This document shows positions 42,971-54,500 of a DNA stretch of 64,000 bases, piece by piece. Source of the DNA: Closterium sp. Naga37s-1 (Eukaryota > Streptophyta > Zygnematophyceae > Desmidiales > Closteriaceae); contig CANJKZ010001022.1 in NCBI GenBank assembly GCA_947471745.1, positions 1 through 64,000 on the forward strand, in the 5' to 3' direction. The translations under genes were made by a program, and so were the position numbers. The first letter of the stretch is position 1. Each line of letters starts with the position of its first letter. Below the pieces are notes generated by a model. That model was given only the letters and a program-made list of their open reading frames with translations, ran no database searches and was not told where the DNA came from.

Positions 42971-45900
42971 TCAATGCACACTCATCCCAGCAAGCTTCAT
43001 GCCCTTCCAATGCTCAGATTCAGCCAGGCGCTTGGTGAGAATGTCAGCCGCCTGCTGATGGGTTTTCACAATCTCCAGCCGCACCTCCTTGTCCAGGAGC
43101 CTCCTCACCCAATGCCACTTAGGCCTGATGTGCTTCGTCAGCCCATGAAGGCAAGCATTCTTAGCAAGCTTCACAGCCGACTCGTTGTCACAGAAAATCA
43201 CAGTTGGCTCCTTTTGGCACACTCCGATCTCCTCCAACAAACGCCTCAGCCACACCACCTCCTTTGCCCCATGATGCAGAGCCATGTACTCTGTCTCACA
43301 CGAGGACTGCCCCACTTCATTCTGCTTCTTACTGCGCCAGCTCACTGCACCACCTCCGAACAGGCACACATAGCCTCCAATGCTGGTGCCATCCGCTTTC
43401 ACCGAGTTGAAGCTAGCGTCAGTGTAGCAGGTCAGGAGCATCTCCCCCTTGCTCAAATCAGCTGCACTCCTCTGCAGCCTCTGCCTCACAGCACTGTACT
43501 CCAAACCCACTGATGCCGTTGCACTCACATAGCGGACCAACCTCTTGGCCGCTTCCAGCTGCTCATGACTGGGGCGTGAAACCACACTGGCAAGCCTGGA
43601 TGTTGCAAAGGCAATGTCAGGCCGTGTGTGGTTAGCCGCATAGTTGAGTGCCCCAACCATGGAATGAAAAAGTTTCCTGTCACTCTCACCCACCACCTCC
43701 TCATCAGCACAGGGCTCCACAGTGAACCCCGAAGGCAGTGGGGTGGCTGGCTTTCCTCCATCTTGCAGCCCATACTTCTCAGCCAGCCCCTCACAATACT
43801 TTCTCTGGTGCAACCTCAACACTCCCTTGTCAAGGTCCCTCTCCACATGCATGCCCAAATAGTACTTCACATCTCCCATCTTGGAGCACTTAAACTGCAT
43901 CTCCAGCATCTCCTCCACATGCTCAATCATTGCAGACGACTCAGAGAAGAGCAGGATGTCATCCACATACACCAGGAGCATGAGAAACTGCTCCTTCTCC
44001 TGCAGCAGGAACAAGCTGTGATCACACTCACTCTTCTTGAAACCCCCAGCCAGCAGAGTCTCCTCTAACTTGTGGTACCATGCACGAGGAGCCTGCTTCA
44101 GGCCATAGATGGCCTTCTTCAGCCTGCACACCCTGCCGCTCCCATCATCCAAACCCTCAGGCTGTAACATGTACAGCTCCTCCAGAATGATCCCATTGAG
44201 GAAGGCGGTGGTGATGTCCATCTGCTTCACCCGCCATCCACGGTTTGCTGCCATTGCCAATGACACCCGAAGTGTTGTGCCTTTCCCCACAGGAGCATAG
44301 AGCTCGTTGAAGTCCTTTCCCTTTGTCTGCTGAAACCCCTTAGCCACAAGCCTTGACTTGTAGCGGGTCAGCGCCCCATCAGGTCCGTACTTGTGCCTGA
44401 AAATCAGCTTGGAAGAAATGGCCTTCTTCCCAGGTGGCAGCTCACACAGCTCCCACGTCTCATTCTCTAGCAGAGAATCATACTCCTCCTTCACACTCTG
44501 CTTCCACTTTTCAGCATCGGGCCCGCTCAATGCCTCAGCTAGCGTCTTGGGCTCAGGGACGGCTGCCCAGTAGCAGTGTGCTATCTCATCCCCATCACAC
44601 TGCTTAGCCACACTCCCAGCCCTTACCACCTTTGGCTTGCCACGGCTTGCATAGGTCAGCCTGTTAGGAGGGCGCACATCCCTCCTAGGACGGTCAGCCG
44701 TACGTCCGGCACCTTGTGGAGCACCTTGCTCCTCCTGCTGCTGCGGCTGCTGCTGCTGTTGCTGCTGCTGCTGCTCCTCCACCTCAGGTTCTCCCCCATC
44801 CTCTGTCACCCCAGAGATCTCATTCTCAGAGACAGAAACCTCCACTTGCCTTGAAGGCCGCTGCACCTCATCGGCCTCGACAATTAGCGGTGTCGTTGGA
44901 AGCTTCTGCTGCTGCTGCTGCTTCCACTCCTTGTAGTACAAGGACTCAAGGAACTTCACATCCCTTGACACGGTCAGCTGCTGGCTGGTCAAGTCCCAAA
45001 TCAGCCAGCCCTTGTGATCCTTAGCAAGCCCCAAGTGCACACCCCATCTCCCAGAAGCTTCCAGTTTTCCCCTCTTCTCCTTAGGCACATGAAACACCAC
45101 CATGCACCCAAAGGCTCTCAGCATGTTCACAGCTGGTGCAATCCCATACCACTTGGTGTAGGGGACCCACTGCTTGTCCCCCACAGTTGCCAGCACCCTG
45201 TTCTTCACAACAACGACCTGCCGCAGTGCTGTCACCCAAAACGGATTCGGCAGCCCTGCACGCCCAAGGAGAGTGCGAGCACCTTCCTGCAGGGTCCGGT
45301 TGAACCGCTCAGCCACGCCATTCTGCTGAGGGTTGTAAGGCACTGTGAGCTGATGCTGGATCCCCTTCCGCTTCAGCTCCTTCTCAAAATCAGCGCCGAT
45401 GAACTCTCCTCCGTTGTCAGTGCGGATCACCTTCACCTTGTGTCCGCTTTCCCTTTGTGCTCTCGGCATCCACTCCTTAAGAACAGCCGCTGCCACCTCC
45501 CCCTTAGTCTTGAGAGGGTACACCCACACCGCACGCGTGTGGTCGTCCACAATCGTCAAGAAGTAGCGGCTGCCCGAGAGAGAAAGGGCCCTCGTGGGGC
45601 CCACCACATCCATGTGCACTAGTGCAAGTGGTGCCTTGGCTGGTCCTGTGCTGCTGCTGAAGGGAAACTTCGTGAATTTGGTCTCAAGGCAGGTAGGGCA
45701 GCTCCCAATCTCCTTTGCTCCCCCCTTCACCTCCAGCCCCTTCAAGCACCCATCCTTTACCAACTTCTGCAGCATAGGAATGTTCACATGGCACAGCCTC
45801 TCATGCCACGTCTCCCAATCAGCCTCACCACTCCCAGATGAAGCCATTGCCCATGCAGCTGTCGCATCCACACCAGCAAGCACCTCACCATGTGGCTGTT

Positions 45901-47427
45901 GTGGCTGCTGCACCTTCTTGACTGCATCCAGGGCCCCAGCAGTTGGTGCAGTCTCCTCTCCTCCCGCAGTTGCTTTAGCCGCTGCCGCTGCCTTTGCCGT
46001 TGCTGGTGGTTTCCCCTTCCAAGGGATGATGGGCAGCTGCCACAAGTCCTTGATGCAGCTGCTCTTCTCCTCCAAGTTCCACAGCAGCAACTTCCAAGCT
46101 TTGCACGGCAGCTGGTTGGGCCGAAGGTAACTTCAGCCTTGCTCTTCTGCAGCCGGCGCACAGAAAGAAGGTTAGCGGACAAACCTTCAACCAACAGCAC
46201 ATTCCCAAGCCCCACAAGCTCTCCATTGGCTCCCATCACCTTGGCATTCCCAACACCAATCACAGGGAGCAAAGCACCTGAAGCGGCAGCCACAAACTTG
46301 ATCTTCCCAGGAGGTTTTACCTCATCAAGCAAATCTGCCCGTGGGGTCATATGACTCGTGCAACCTGAATCGATCACCCAGTGAGTGAGGGGGTGCATCA
46401 CAACCTTTCCAACTGAACCCACATCACCCCCACTCCCTTGCACATCCTCAACCATGAGGAACATCCCAGGGTCGGCTTTACCTTGTGCACCATCACCTTG
46501 TGCACCTGAACCTTGCACAGCGCCACCGCGTGCACGTTCACCACTTGGCGGCTTCATGCCTGGAGGGGCCCATCCCTCAGGCCGGCTGAAACACTTGAAC
46601 CACGGGTGTCCAGCCTTCTTGCAGTACCAGCACGCACCCTCCATTCGGGTGCTCCCCCTGCCACCAGAGCTCCCATGCCCCTCATTGTAGTCACCTCGGC
46701 CTCTCCCTCTGCCAAAGCCTCTCCCACGGCCTCGGCCTCTCCCTCCCCCTCTTCCTCTGCTGCCTCCTGCAGCTCCATACCCCTCAGCAGTTTTGTTGGC
46801 AGCACCACCTCCCGTGTGGCGTCTGCGGAAGTCCTCCTGCAGAATCTGCTGCCGTAGCCACTCAGGCGTCCATTTGTCCTGCTGAACGTTGAGGGTGGGG
46901 ATGAGGTTGTCCCACGAGTTGTCGAGCACCGAGATGATCTTGGTGCACTGTTGCATCTGCGACACTTCGCTGCCCGCCGCTGCCATCCTCGCATAGGTGT
47001 CCTTGATCTTGTCAAGGACCGGTTTCACATCATCTCCCGGTTTCATGGAGAGGGCAGCCAACTCCTTCTCCAACACAATCACCATCGGCAGCGTGTTGGG
47101 CTGAATCACGTCGCGTAGCAGCTTCCATGCCTTCGGTCCGGAATCATCCAACTCCACCAAATCCTTGATGTGCTGGAACATGTCGTTGTTGACCGATTGG
47201 AGGATGAGGTCGTACAGCACCGCGCTCTTCTCAATCCACCGATCGCGGGCATCTCCTTCCCCCGGCATCTTCTCCTCTCCCATTGCAATTTTCAGCAGCT
47301 TGTAGCGCTTGAAGGCGCTCCGCATCCGCCCGCTCCATTCCTCATAGTTGGAGCCATCCAAAGCTTCAATCTTGGATGGTGGCGGCTCACTCCTCTTCTC
47401 AGCTGCATCTCCACTCCCTTGATTCAT
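42971..47427 (-). pseudogene. copia Gag-Pol polyprotein, element 4, broken by a 1-base deletion
   Basis: The frame opens at the ATG at 47427 and reads normally through Gag, the CCHC knuckle and the DSG protease for about 444 codons. At 46094-46095 one C is missing from a CCC run (GGG in the coding strand) that is intact in elements 1, 2, 3 and 6. Translation then continues out of frame for about 100 residues to a stop at 45784. The remaining integrase, reverse transcriptase and RNase H frame (down to 42971) is open and its catalytic motifs are still visible. Several private changes occur (for example KQCDGDE for EQCDEDE, and CQKEP for GQREP). A patch at about 43.07-43.26 kb in RNase H carries many silent differences from the other copies. 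A true mutation is likelier than a sequencing error, but the latter cannot be excluded. Confidence 0.93.
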
Positions 47428-47572
47428 CTCCTCTGCTCCCAATCAGAGGTTTCAGCTCCCCCTTTTGCTGGTCACAATGTAGATCCACACAATCTTCACA
47501 AGTGTCAGCGCCAACGAAATTTCGGCAGAGTTTCCCCTTAGCGGAAGTCACATCCAACCTCCAGAACTCCAC

Positions 47573-47593
47573 TTAGGCACGCCCACAGGCCAT
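47573..47593 (-). promoter_or_regulatory. upstream ORF of 6 codons in the leader, element 4
   Basis: ATG at 47593 in the same strong context, peptide MACGRA, stop ending at 47573; identical to elements 1 and 3. Confidence 0.45.
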
Positions 47594-47649
47594 GGTGGGT
47601 CTAGGAGGGTCTTCACACTTCAGTAGACTCCCCACAAGGTCCTTAATCA

Positions 47650-47661
47650 GCTCTGATACCA
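47650..47661 (-). other. primer-binding site, element 4
   Basis: GCTCTGATACCA on the plus strand, the reverse complement of TGGTATCAGAGC, two bases from the 5' LTR. Confidence 0.92.
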
Positions 47662-47663
47662 CT

Positions 47664-48531
47664 TGTTAGAGATTAAGGACGGAGTCTATGAAGATTAGGG
47701 GCTGAAATATCTCAAAATCGTCAACTACAATTCTGGACAGAAAAGTCGTCGTCACAAGAAACGTCGTCGACGAAAGGTCCACTGTTAGAATTCTTTCAAA
47801 CTCGAGTATGTTGTAGCCCTTGACCGTGGCTATCTTTCCCAATTTGAATAGTATCAGAATATGGAGTATAACTCGAGTTATGAACTTCGGCGCACTAGGG
47901 GGTATGCTGCCATAGAAAACGTAACTCAATCACAATGATCTCACAAGTTCACACAAGAAAGTTAGAGTAGCAATAGAACCAGGTGGAAGGGATGAGGAGG
48001 ACGAGAGGGAAGGTCCCAAGAGAGTCCCCAACCAAGGAAACCCCATGCCATACAATTCCCTTCCCCATAGGCAACCCAACTTTGACCTTTGTCACTATCC
48101 CAACCTCCACAATCCACCTCAACCCAACTTGGCCACACTTGCCAACCTGGTTTGGTTTCTCCCAACCATTTGGCAGCAAATACAGTAGAAAAGACGAATT
48201 TCCCAACCCCCAAAAGTCTGTACCCCATATTGAGTCAACCCCACAACTTCCCATAGTCACCACAACCAAATATCAAAAGCATACGAACTCCAACGTTCGT
48301 AACTTTCTAGTTCGTGCTCCGATTGAAGCGATACTTGGTTCCTCGGAAAGCTCTTGAGCAGAGGAGTCACTTCAGATATCTGCTCAAGCCAAATAACATT
48401 CACACACACACTCAGAAAAACCAAACCGCACAAAACACAAATTCTTGCACACACTCACAACACGCATGCAACGCACGAACATATGATGGGAGGCAGACAG
48501 ACGTGAATGCGAATGGTAGCATCACTCAACA
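47664..48531 (-). repeat. 5' LTR of element 4 (type B)
   Basis: 868 bp, matching the 3' LTR except for an A in 'gcagcaaatacag' where the partner has 'gcagcaactacag'. It is followed by the right TSD CTAGC (48532-48536). Confidence 0.94.
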
Positions 48532-51500
48532 CTAGCGAGTGCAAAATTGCAAGAACAAGGGCCTAGCGTGTGCAAAATTGCAAGAACAAGGGCCTAGCGA
48601 GTGCAAAATAGCAAGAACAAGGGCCTAGCATGTGCAAAATAGCAAGAACAAGGGCCTAGCGAGTGCAAAATTGCAAGAACAAGGGCCTAGCGTGTGCAAA
48701 ATAGCAAGAACAAGGGCCTAGCGTGTGCAAAATAGCAAGAACAAGGGCCTACCGTGTGCAAAATTGCAAGAACAAGGGCCTAGCGAGTACAAAATTGCAA
48801 GAACAAGGGCCTAGCGAGTGCAAAATTGCAAGAACAAGGGCCTAGCGTGTGCAAAATTGCAAGAACAAGGGCCTAGCGAGTGCAAAATACCAAGATCAAG
48901 GGCCAAGCGTGTGCAAAATAGCAAGAACAAGGGCCTAGCGTGTGCAAAATTGCAAGAACAAGGGCCTACCGTGTGCAAAATTGCAAGAACAAGGGCCTAC
49001 CGTGTGCAAAATTGCAAGAACAAGGGCCTAGCATGTGCAAAATTGCAAGAACAAGGGCCTAGCGTTTGCGAAATTGCAAGAACAAGGGCCTAGCGTGTGC
49101 AAAATAGCAAGAACAAGGGTCTAGCGAGTGCAAAATTGCAAGAACAAGGGCCTAGCGTGTGCAAAATAGCAAGAACAAGGGCCTAGCGTGTGCAAAATAG
49201 CAAGAACAAGGGCCTACCGTGTGCAAAATTGCATGAACAAGGGCCTACCGTGTGCAAAATTGCAAGAACAAGGGCCTAGCGTGTGCAAAATAGCAAGAAC
49301 AAGGGCCTAGCGAGTGCAAAATTGCAAGAACAAGGGCCTAGCGTGTGCAAAATTGCAAGAAAAAGGGCCTAGCGAGTGCAAAATAGCAAGATCAAGGGCC
49401 AAGCGTGTGCAAAATTGCAAGAACAAGGGCCTAGCGAGTACAAAATTGCAAGAAAAAGGGCCTAGCGTGTGAAAAATTGCAAGAACAAGGGCCTAGCGTG
49501 TGCAAAATTGCAAGAATAAGGGCCTAGCGTGTGCAAAATAGCAAGAACAAGGGCCTAGCGTGTGCAAAATTTCAAGAACAAGGGCCTAGCGAGTGCAAAA
49601 TTGCAAGAACAAGGGCCTAGCGTGTGCAAAATTGCAAGAACAAGGGCCTAGCGAGTGCAAAATAGCAAGAACAAGGACCTAGCGAGTACAAAATTGCAAG
49701 AAAAAGGGCCTAGCGCGTGCAAAATTGCAAGAACAAGGGCCTAGCGTGTGCAAAATAGCAAGAACAAGGGCCTAGCGAGTGCAAAACTGCAAGAACAAGG
49801 GCCTAGCGAGTGCTAAATTGCAAGAACAAGGCCCTAGCGTGTGCAAAATAGCAAGAACAAGGGCCTAACGTGTGCAAAATAGCAAGAACAAGGGCCTACC
49901 GTGTGCAAAATAGAAAGAACAAGGGCCTAGCGAGTGCAAAATAGCAAGAACAAGGGCCTAGCGTGTGCAAAATAGCAAGAACAAGGGCCTAGAGAGTGCA
50001 AAATTGCAAGAACAAGGGCCTAGCGAGTGCAAAATTGCAAGCACAAGGGCCTAGCGTGTGCAAAATTGCAAGAACAAGGGCCTAGCGTGTGCAAAATAGC
50101 AAGAACAAGGGCCTAACGTGTGCAAAATAGCAAGAACAAGGGCCTACCGTGTGCAAAATAGAAAGAACAAGGGCCTAGCGAGTGCAAAATAGCAAGAACA
50201 AGGGCCTAGCGAGTGCTAAATTGCAAGAACAAGGGCCTAGCGAGTGCTAAATTGCAAGAACAAGGCCCTAGCGTGTGCAAAATAGCAAGAACAAGGGCCT
50301 AGCTAGTGCAAAATTGCAAGAACAAGGGCCTAGCGTGTGCAAAATTGCAAGAACAAGGGACTAGCATGTGCGAAATTGCAAGAACAAGGGCCTAGCGTGT
50401 GCAAAATTGCAAGAACAAGGGCCTAGCGAGTGCAAAACTGCAAGAACAAGGGCCTAGCGAGTGCAAAATAGCAAGAACAAGGGCCTAGCGTGTGCAAAAT
50501 AGCAAGAACAAGGGCCTAGCGAGTGCAAAATTGCAAGAACATGGGCCTAGCGAGTGCAAAATTGCAAGAACAAGGCCCTAGCGTGTGCAAAATTGCAAGA
50601 ACAAGGGCCTAGCGAGTACAAAATTGCAAGAAAAAGGGCCTAGCGTGTGCAAAATTGCAAGAACAAGGGCCTAGCGTGTGCAAAATTGCAAGAACAAGGG
50701 CCTAGTGTGTGCAAAATTGCAAGAACAAGGGCCTAGCGTGTGCAAAATAGCAAGAACAAGGGCCTAGCGAGTGCTAAATTGCAAGAACAAGGGCCTAGCG
50801 AGTGCTAAATTGCAAGAACAAGGCCCTAGCGTGTGCAAAATAGCAAGAACAAGGGCCTAGCGTGTGCAAAATTTTAAGAACAAGGGCCTAGCGTGTGCAA
50901 AATTGCAAGAACAAGGGCCTAGCTAGTGCAAAATTGCAAAAACAAGGGCCTAGCGTGTGCAAAATTGCAAGAACAAGGGACTAGCATGTGCGAAAATGCA
51001 AGAACAAGGGCCTAGCGTGTGCAAAATAGCAAAAACAAGGGCCTAGCGAGTGCAAAATTGCAAGAACAAGGGCCTAGCGTGTGCAAAATAGCAAGAACAA
51101 GGGCCTAGCGTGTGCAAAATAGCAAGAACAAGGGCCTACCGTGTGCAAAATTGCAAGAACAAGGGCCTAGCGTGTGCAAAATAGCAAGAACAAGGGCCTA
51201 GCGAGTGCAAAACTGCAAGAACAAGGGCCTAGCGAGTGCTAAATTGCAAGAACAAGGCCCTAGCGTGTGCAAAATAGCAAGAACAAGGGCCTAGCGTGTG
51301 CAAAATAGCAAGAACAAGGGCCTACCGTGTGCAAAATAGAAAGAACAAGGGCCTAGCGAGTGCAAAATAGCAAGAACAAGGGCCTAGCGTGTGCAAAATA
51401 GCAAGAACAAGGGCCTAGCGAGTGCAAAATTGCAAGAACAAGGGCCTAGCGAGTGCAAAATTGCAAGAACAAGGGCCTAGCGTGTGCAAAATTGCAAGAA

Positions 51501-54500
51501 CAAGGGCCTAGCGAGTACAAAATTGCAAGAAAAAGGGCCTAGCGTGTGCAAAATTGCAAGAACAAGGGCCTAGCGTGTGCAAAATTGCAAGAACAAGGGC
51601 CTAGCGTGTGCAAAATAGCAAGAACAAGGGCCTAGCGAGTGCAAAACTGCAAGAACAAGGGCCTAGCGAGTGCAAAATAGCAAGAACAAGGGCCTAGCGT
51701 GTGCAAAATAGCAAGAACACGGGCCTAGCGAGTGCAAAATTGCAAGAACAAGGGCCTAGCGAGTGCAAAATTGCAAGAACAAGGCCCTAGCGTGTGCAAA
51801 ATTGCAAGAACAAGGGCCTAGCGAGTACAAAATTGCAAGAAAAAGGGCCTAGCGTGTGCAAAATTGCAAGAACAAGGGCCTAGTGTGTGCAAAATTGCAA
51901 GAACATGGGCCTAGCGTGTGCAAAATAGCAAGAACAAGGGCCTAGCGAGTGCTAAATTGCAAGAATAAGGGCCTAGCGAGTGCTAAATTGCAAGAACAAG
52001 GCCCTAGCGTGTGCAAAATAGCAAGAACAAGGGCCTAGCGTGTGCAAAATTTCAAGAACAAGGGCCTAGCGAGTGCAAAATTGCAAGAACAAGGGCCTAG
52101 CGTGTGCAAAATTGCAAGAACAAGGGCCTAGCGAGTGCAAAATAGCAAGAACAAGGGCCTAGCGTGTGCAAAATAGCAAGAACAAGGGCCTAGCGAGTGC
52201 AAAATTGCAAGAACAAGGGCCTAGCGAGTGCAAAATTGCAAGAACAAGGGCCTAGCGTGTGCAAAATTGCAAGAACAAGGGCCTAGCGAGTACAAAATTG
52301 CAAGAAAAAGGGCCTAGCGTGTGCAAAATTGCAAGAACAAGGGCCTAGCGTGTGCAAAATTGCAAGAACAAGGGCCTAGCGTGTGCAAAATAGCAAGAAC
52401 AAGGGCCTAGCGAGTGCAAAACTGCAAGAACAAGGGCCTAGCGAGTGCAAAATAGCAAGAACAAGGGCCTAGCGTGTGCAAAATAGCAAGAACACGGGCC
52501 TAGCGAGTGCAAAATTGCAAGAACAAGGGCCTAGCGAGTGCAAAATTGCAAGAACAAGGCCCTAGCGTGTGCAAAATTGCAAGAACAAGGGCCTAGCGAG
52601 TACAAAATTGCAAGAAAAAGGGCCTAGCGTGTGCAAAATTGCAAGAACAAGGGCCTAGTGTGTGCAAAATTGCAAGAACATGGGCCTAGCGTGTGCAAAA
52701 TAGCAAGAACAAGGGCCTAGCGAGTGCTAAATTGCAAGAATAAGGGCCTAGCGAGTGCTAAATTGCAAGAACAAGGCCCTAGCGTGTGCAAAATAGCAAG
52801 AACAAGGGCCTAGCGTGTGCAAAATTTCAAGAACAAGGGCCTAGCGAGTGCAAAATTGCAAGAACAAGGGCCTAGCGTGTGCAAAATTGCAAGAACAAGG
52901 GCCTAGCGAGTGCAAAATAGCAAGAACAAGGGCCTAGCATGTGCAAAATAGCAAGAACAAGGGCCTAGCGAGTGCAAAATTGCAAGAACAAGGGCCTAGC
53001 GTGTGCAAAATAGCAAGAACAAGGGCCTAGCGTGTGCAAAATAGCAAGAACAAGGGCCTACCGTGTGCAAAATTGCAAGAACAAGGGCCTAGCGAGTACA
53101 AAATTGCAAGAACAAGGGCCTAGCGAGTGCAAAATTGCAAGAACAAGGGCCTAGCGTGTGCAAAATTGCAAGAACAAGGGCCTAGTGAGTGCAAAATACC
53201 AAGATCAAGGGCCAAGCGTGTGCAAAATAGCAAGAACAAGGGCCTAGCGTGTGCAAAATTGCAAGAACAAGGGCCTACCGTGTGCAAAATTGCAAGAACA
53301 AGGGCCTACCGTGTGCAAAATTGCAAGAACAAGGGCCTAGCATGTGCAAAATTGCAAGAACAAGGGCCTAGCGTTTGCGAAATTGCAAGAACAAGGGCCT
53401 AGCGTGTGCAAAATAGCAAGAACAAGGGTCTAGCGAGTGCAAAATTGCAAGAACAAGGGCCTAGCGTGTGCAAAATAGCAAGAACAAGGGCCTAGCGTGT
53501 GCAAAATAGCAAGAACAAGGGCCTACCGTGTGCAAAATTGCAAGAACAAGGGCCTACCGTGTGCAAAATTGCAAGAACAAGGGCCTAGCGTGTGCAAAAT
53601 AGCAAGAACAAGGGCCTAGCGAGTGCAAAATTGCAAGAACAAGGGCCTAGCGTGTGCAAAATTGCAAGAACAAGGGCCTAGCGAGTGCAAAATAGCAAGA
53701 TCAAGGGCCAAGCGTGTGCAAAATTGCAAGAACAAGGGCCTAGCGAGTACAAAATTGCAAGAAAAAGGGCCTAGCGTGTGAAAAATTGCAAGAACAAGGG
53801 CCTAGCGTGTGCAAAATTGCAAGAACAAGGGCCTAGCGTGTGCAAAATAGCAAGAACAAGGGCCTAGCGTGTGCAAAATTTCAAGAACAAGGGCCTAGCG
53901 AGTGCAAAATTGCAAGAACAAGGGCCTAGCGTGTGCAAAATTGCAAGAACAAGGGCCTAGCGAGTGCAAAATAGCAAGAACAAGGACCTAGCGAGTACAA
54001 AATTGCAAGAAAAAGGGCCTAGCGCGTGCAAAATTGCAAGAACAAGGGCCTAGCGTGTGCAAAATAGCAAGAACAAGGGCCTAGCGAGTGCAAAACTGCA
54101 AGAACAAGGGCCTAGCGAGTGCTAAATTGCAAGAACAAGGCCCTAGCGTGTGCAAAATAGCAAGAACAAGGGCCTAACGTGTGCAAAATAGCAAGAACAA
54201 GGGCCTACCGTGTGCAAAATAGAAAGAACAAGGGCCTAGCGAGTGCAAAATAGCAAGAACAAGGGCCTAGCGTGTGCAAAATAGCAAGAACAAGGGCCTA
54301 GAGAGTGCAAAATTGCAAGAACAAGGGCCTAGCGAGTGCAAAATTGCAAGAACAAGGGCCTAGCGTGTGCAAAATTGCAAGAACAAGGGCCTAGCGAGTA
54401 CAAAATTGCAAGAAAAAGGGCCTAGCGTGTGCAAAATAGCAAGAACAAGGGTCTAGCGAGTGCAAAATTGCAAGAACAAGGGCCTAGCGTGTGCAAAATA

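Larger units (their letters stand above)
42046..48531 (-). mobile_element. Ty1/copia LTR retrotransposon, element 4 (complete structure, frameshifted ORF)
   Basis: 6486-bp minus-strand element: 3' LTR 42046-42913, polypurine tract 42914-42925, broken ORF 47427-42971, primer-binding site 47661-47650, 5' LTR 47664-48531. The TSD CTAGC is perfect (42041-42045 and 48532-48536), at monomer positions 5-9. The paired LTRs differ by about one substitution (position 48176 region). LTRs are type B, with a junction slightly earlier than in element 3. Empty versions of the same target occur at 39251, 40894 and 52841. It can move only with proteins supplied by other copies. Confidence 0.96.

Noticed and set aside
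18416-48531. Elements 2 and 4 as copies of one insertion duplicated with the array, since both have the TSD CTAGC
   Set aside because: Their flanking monomer variants differ, their LTR types differ (A and B) and their coding regions carry different private changes; they are separate insertions in the same register.
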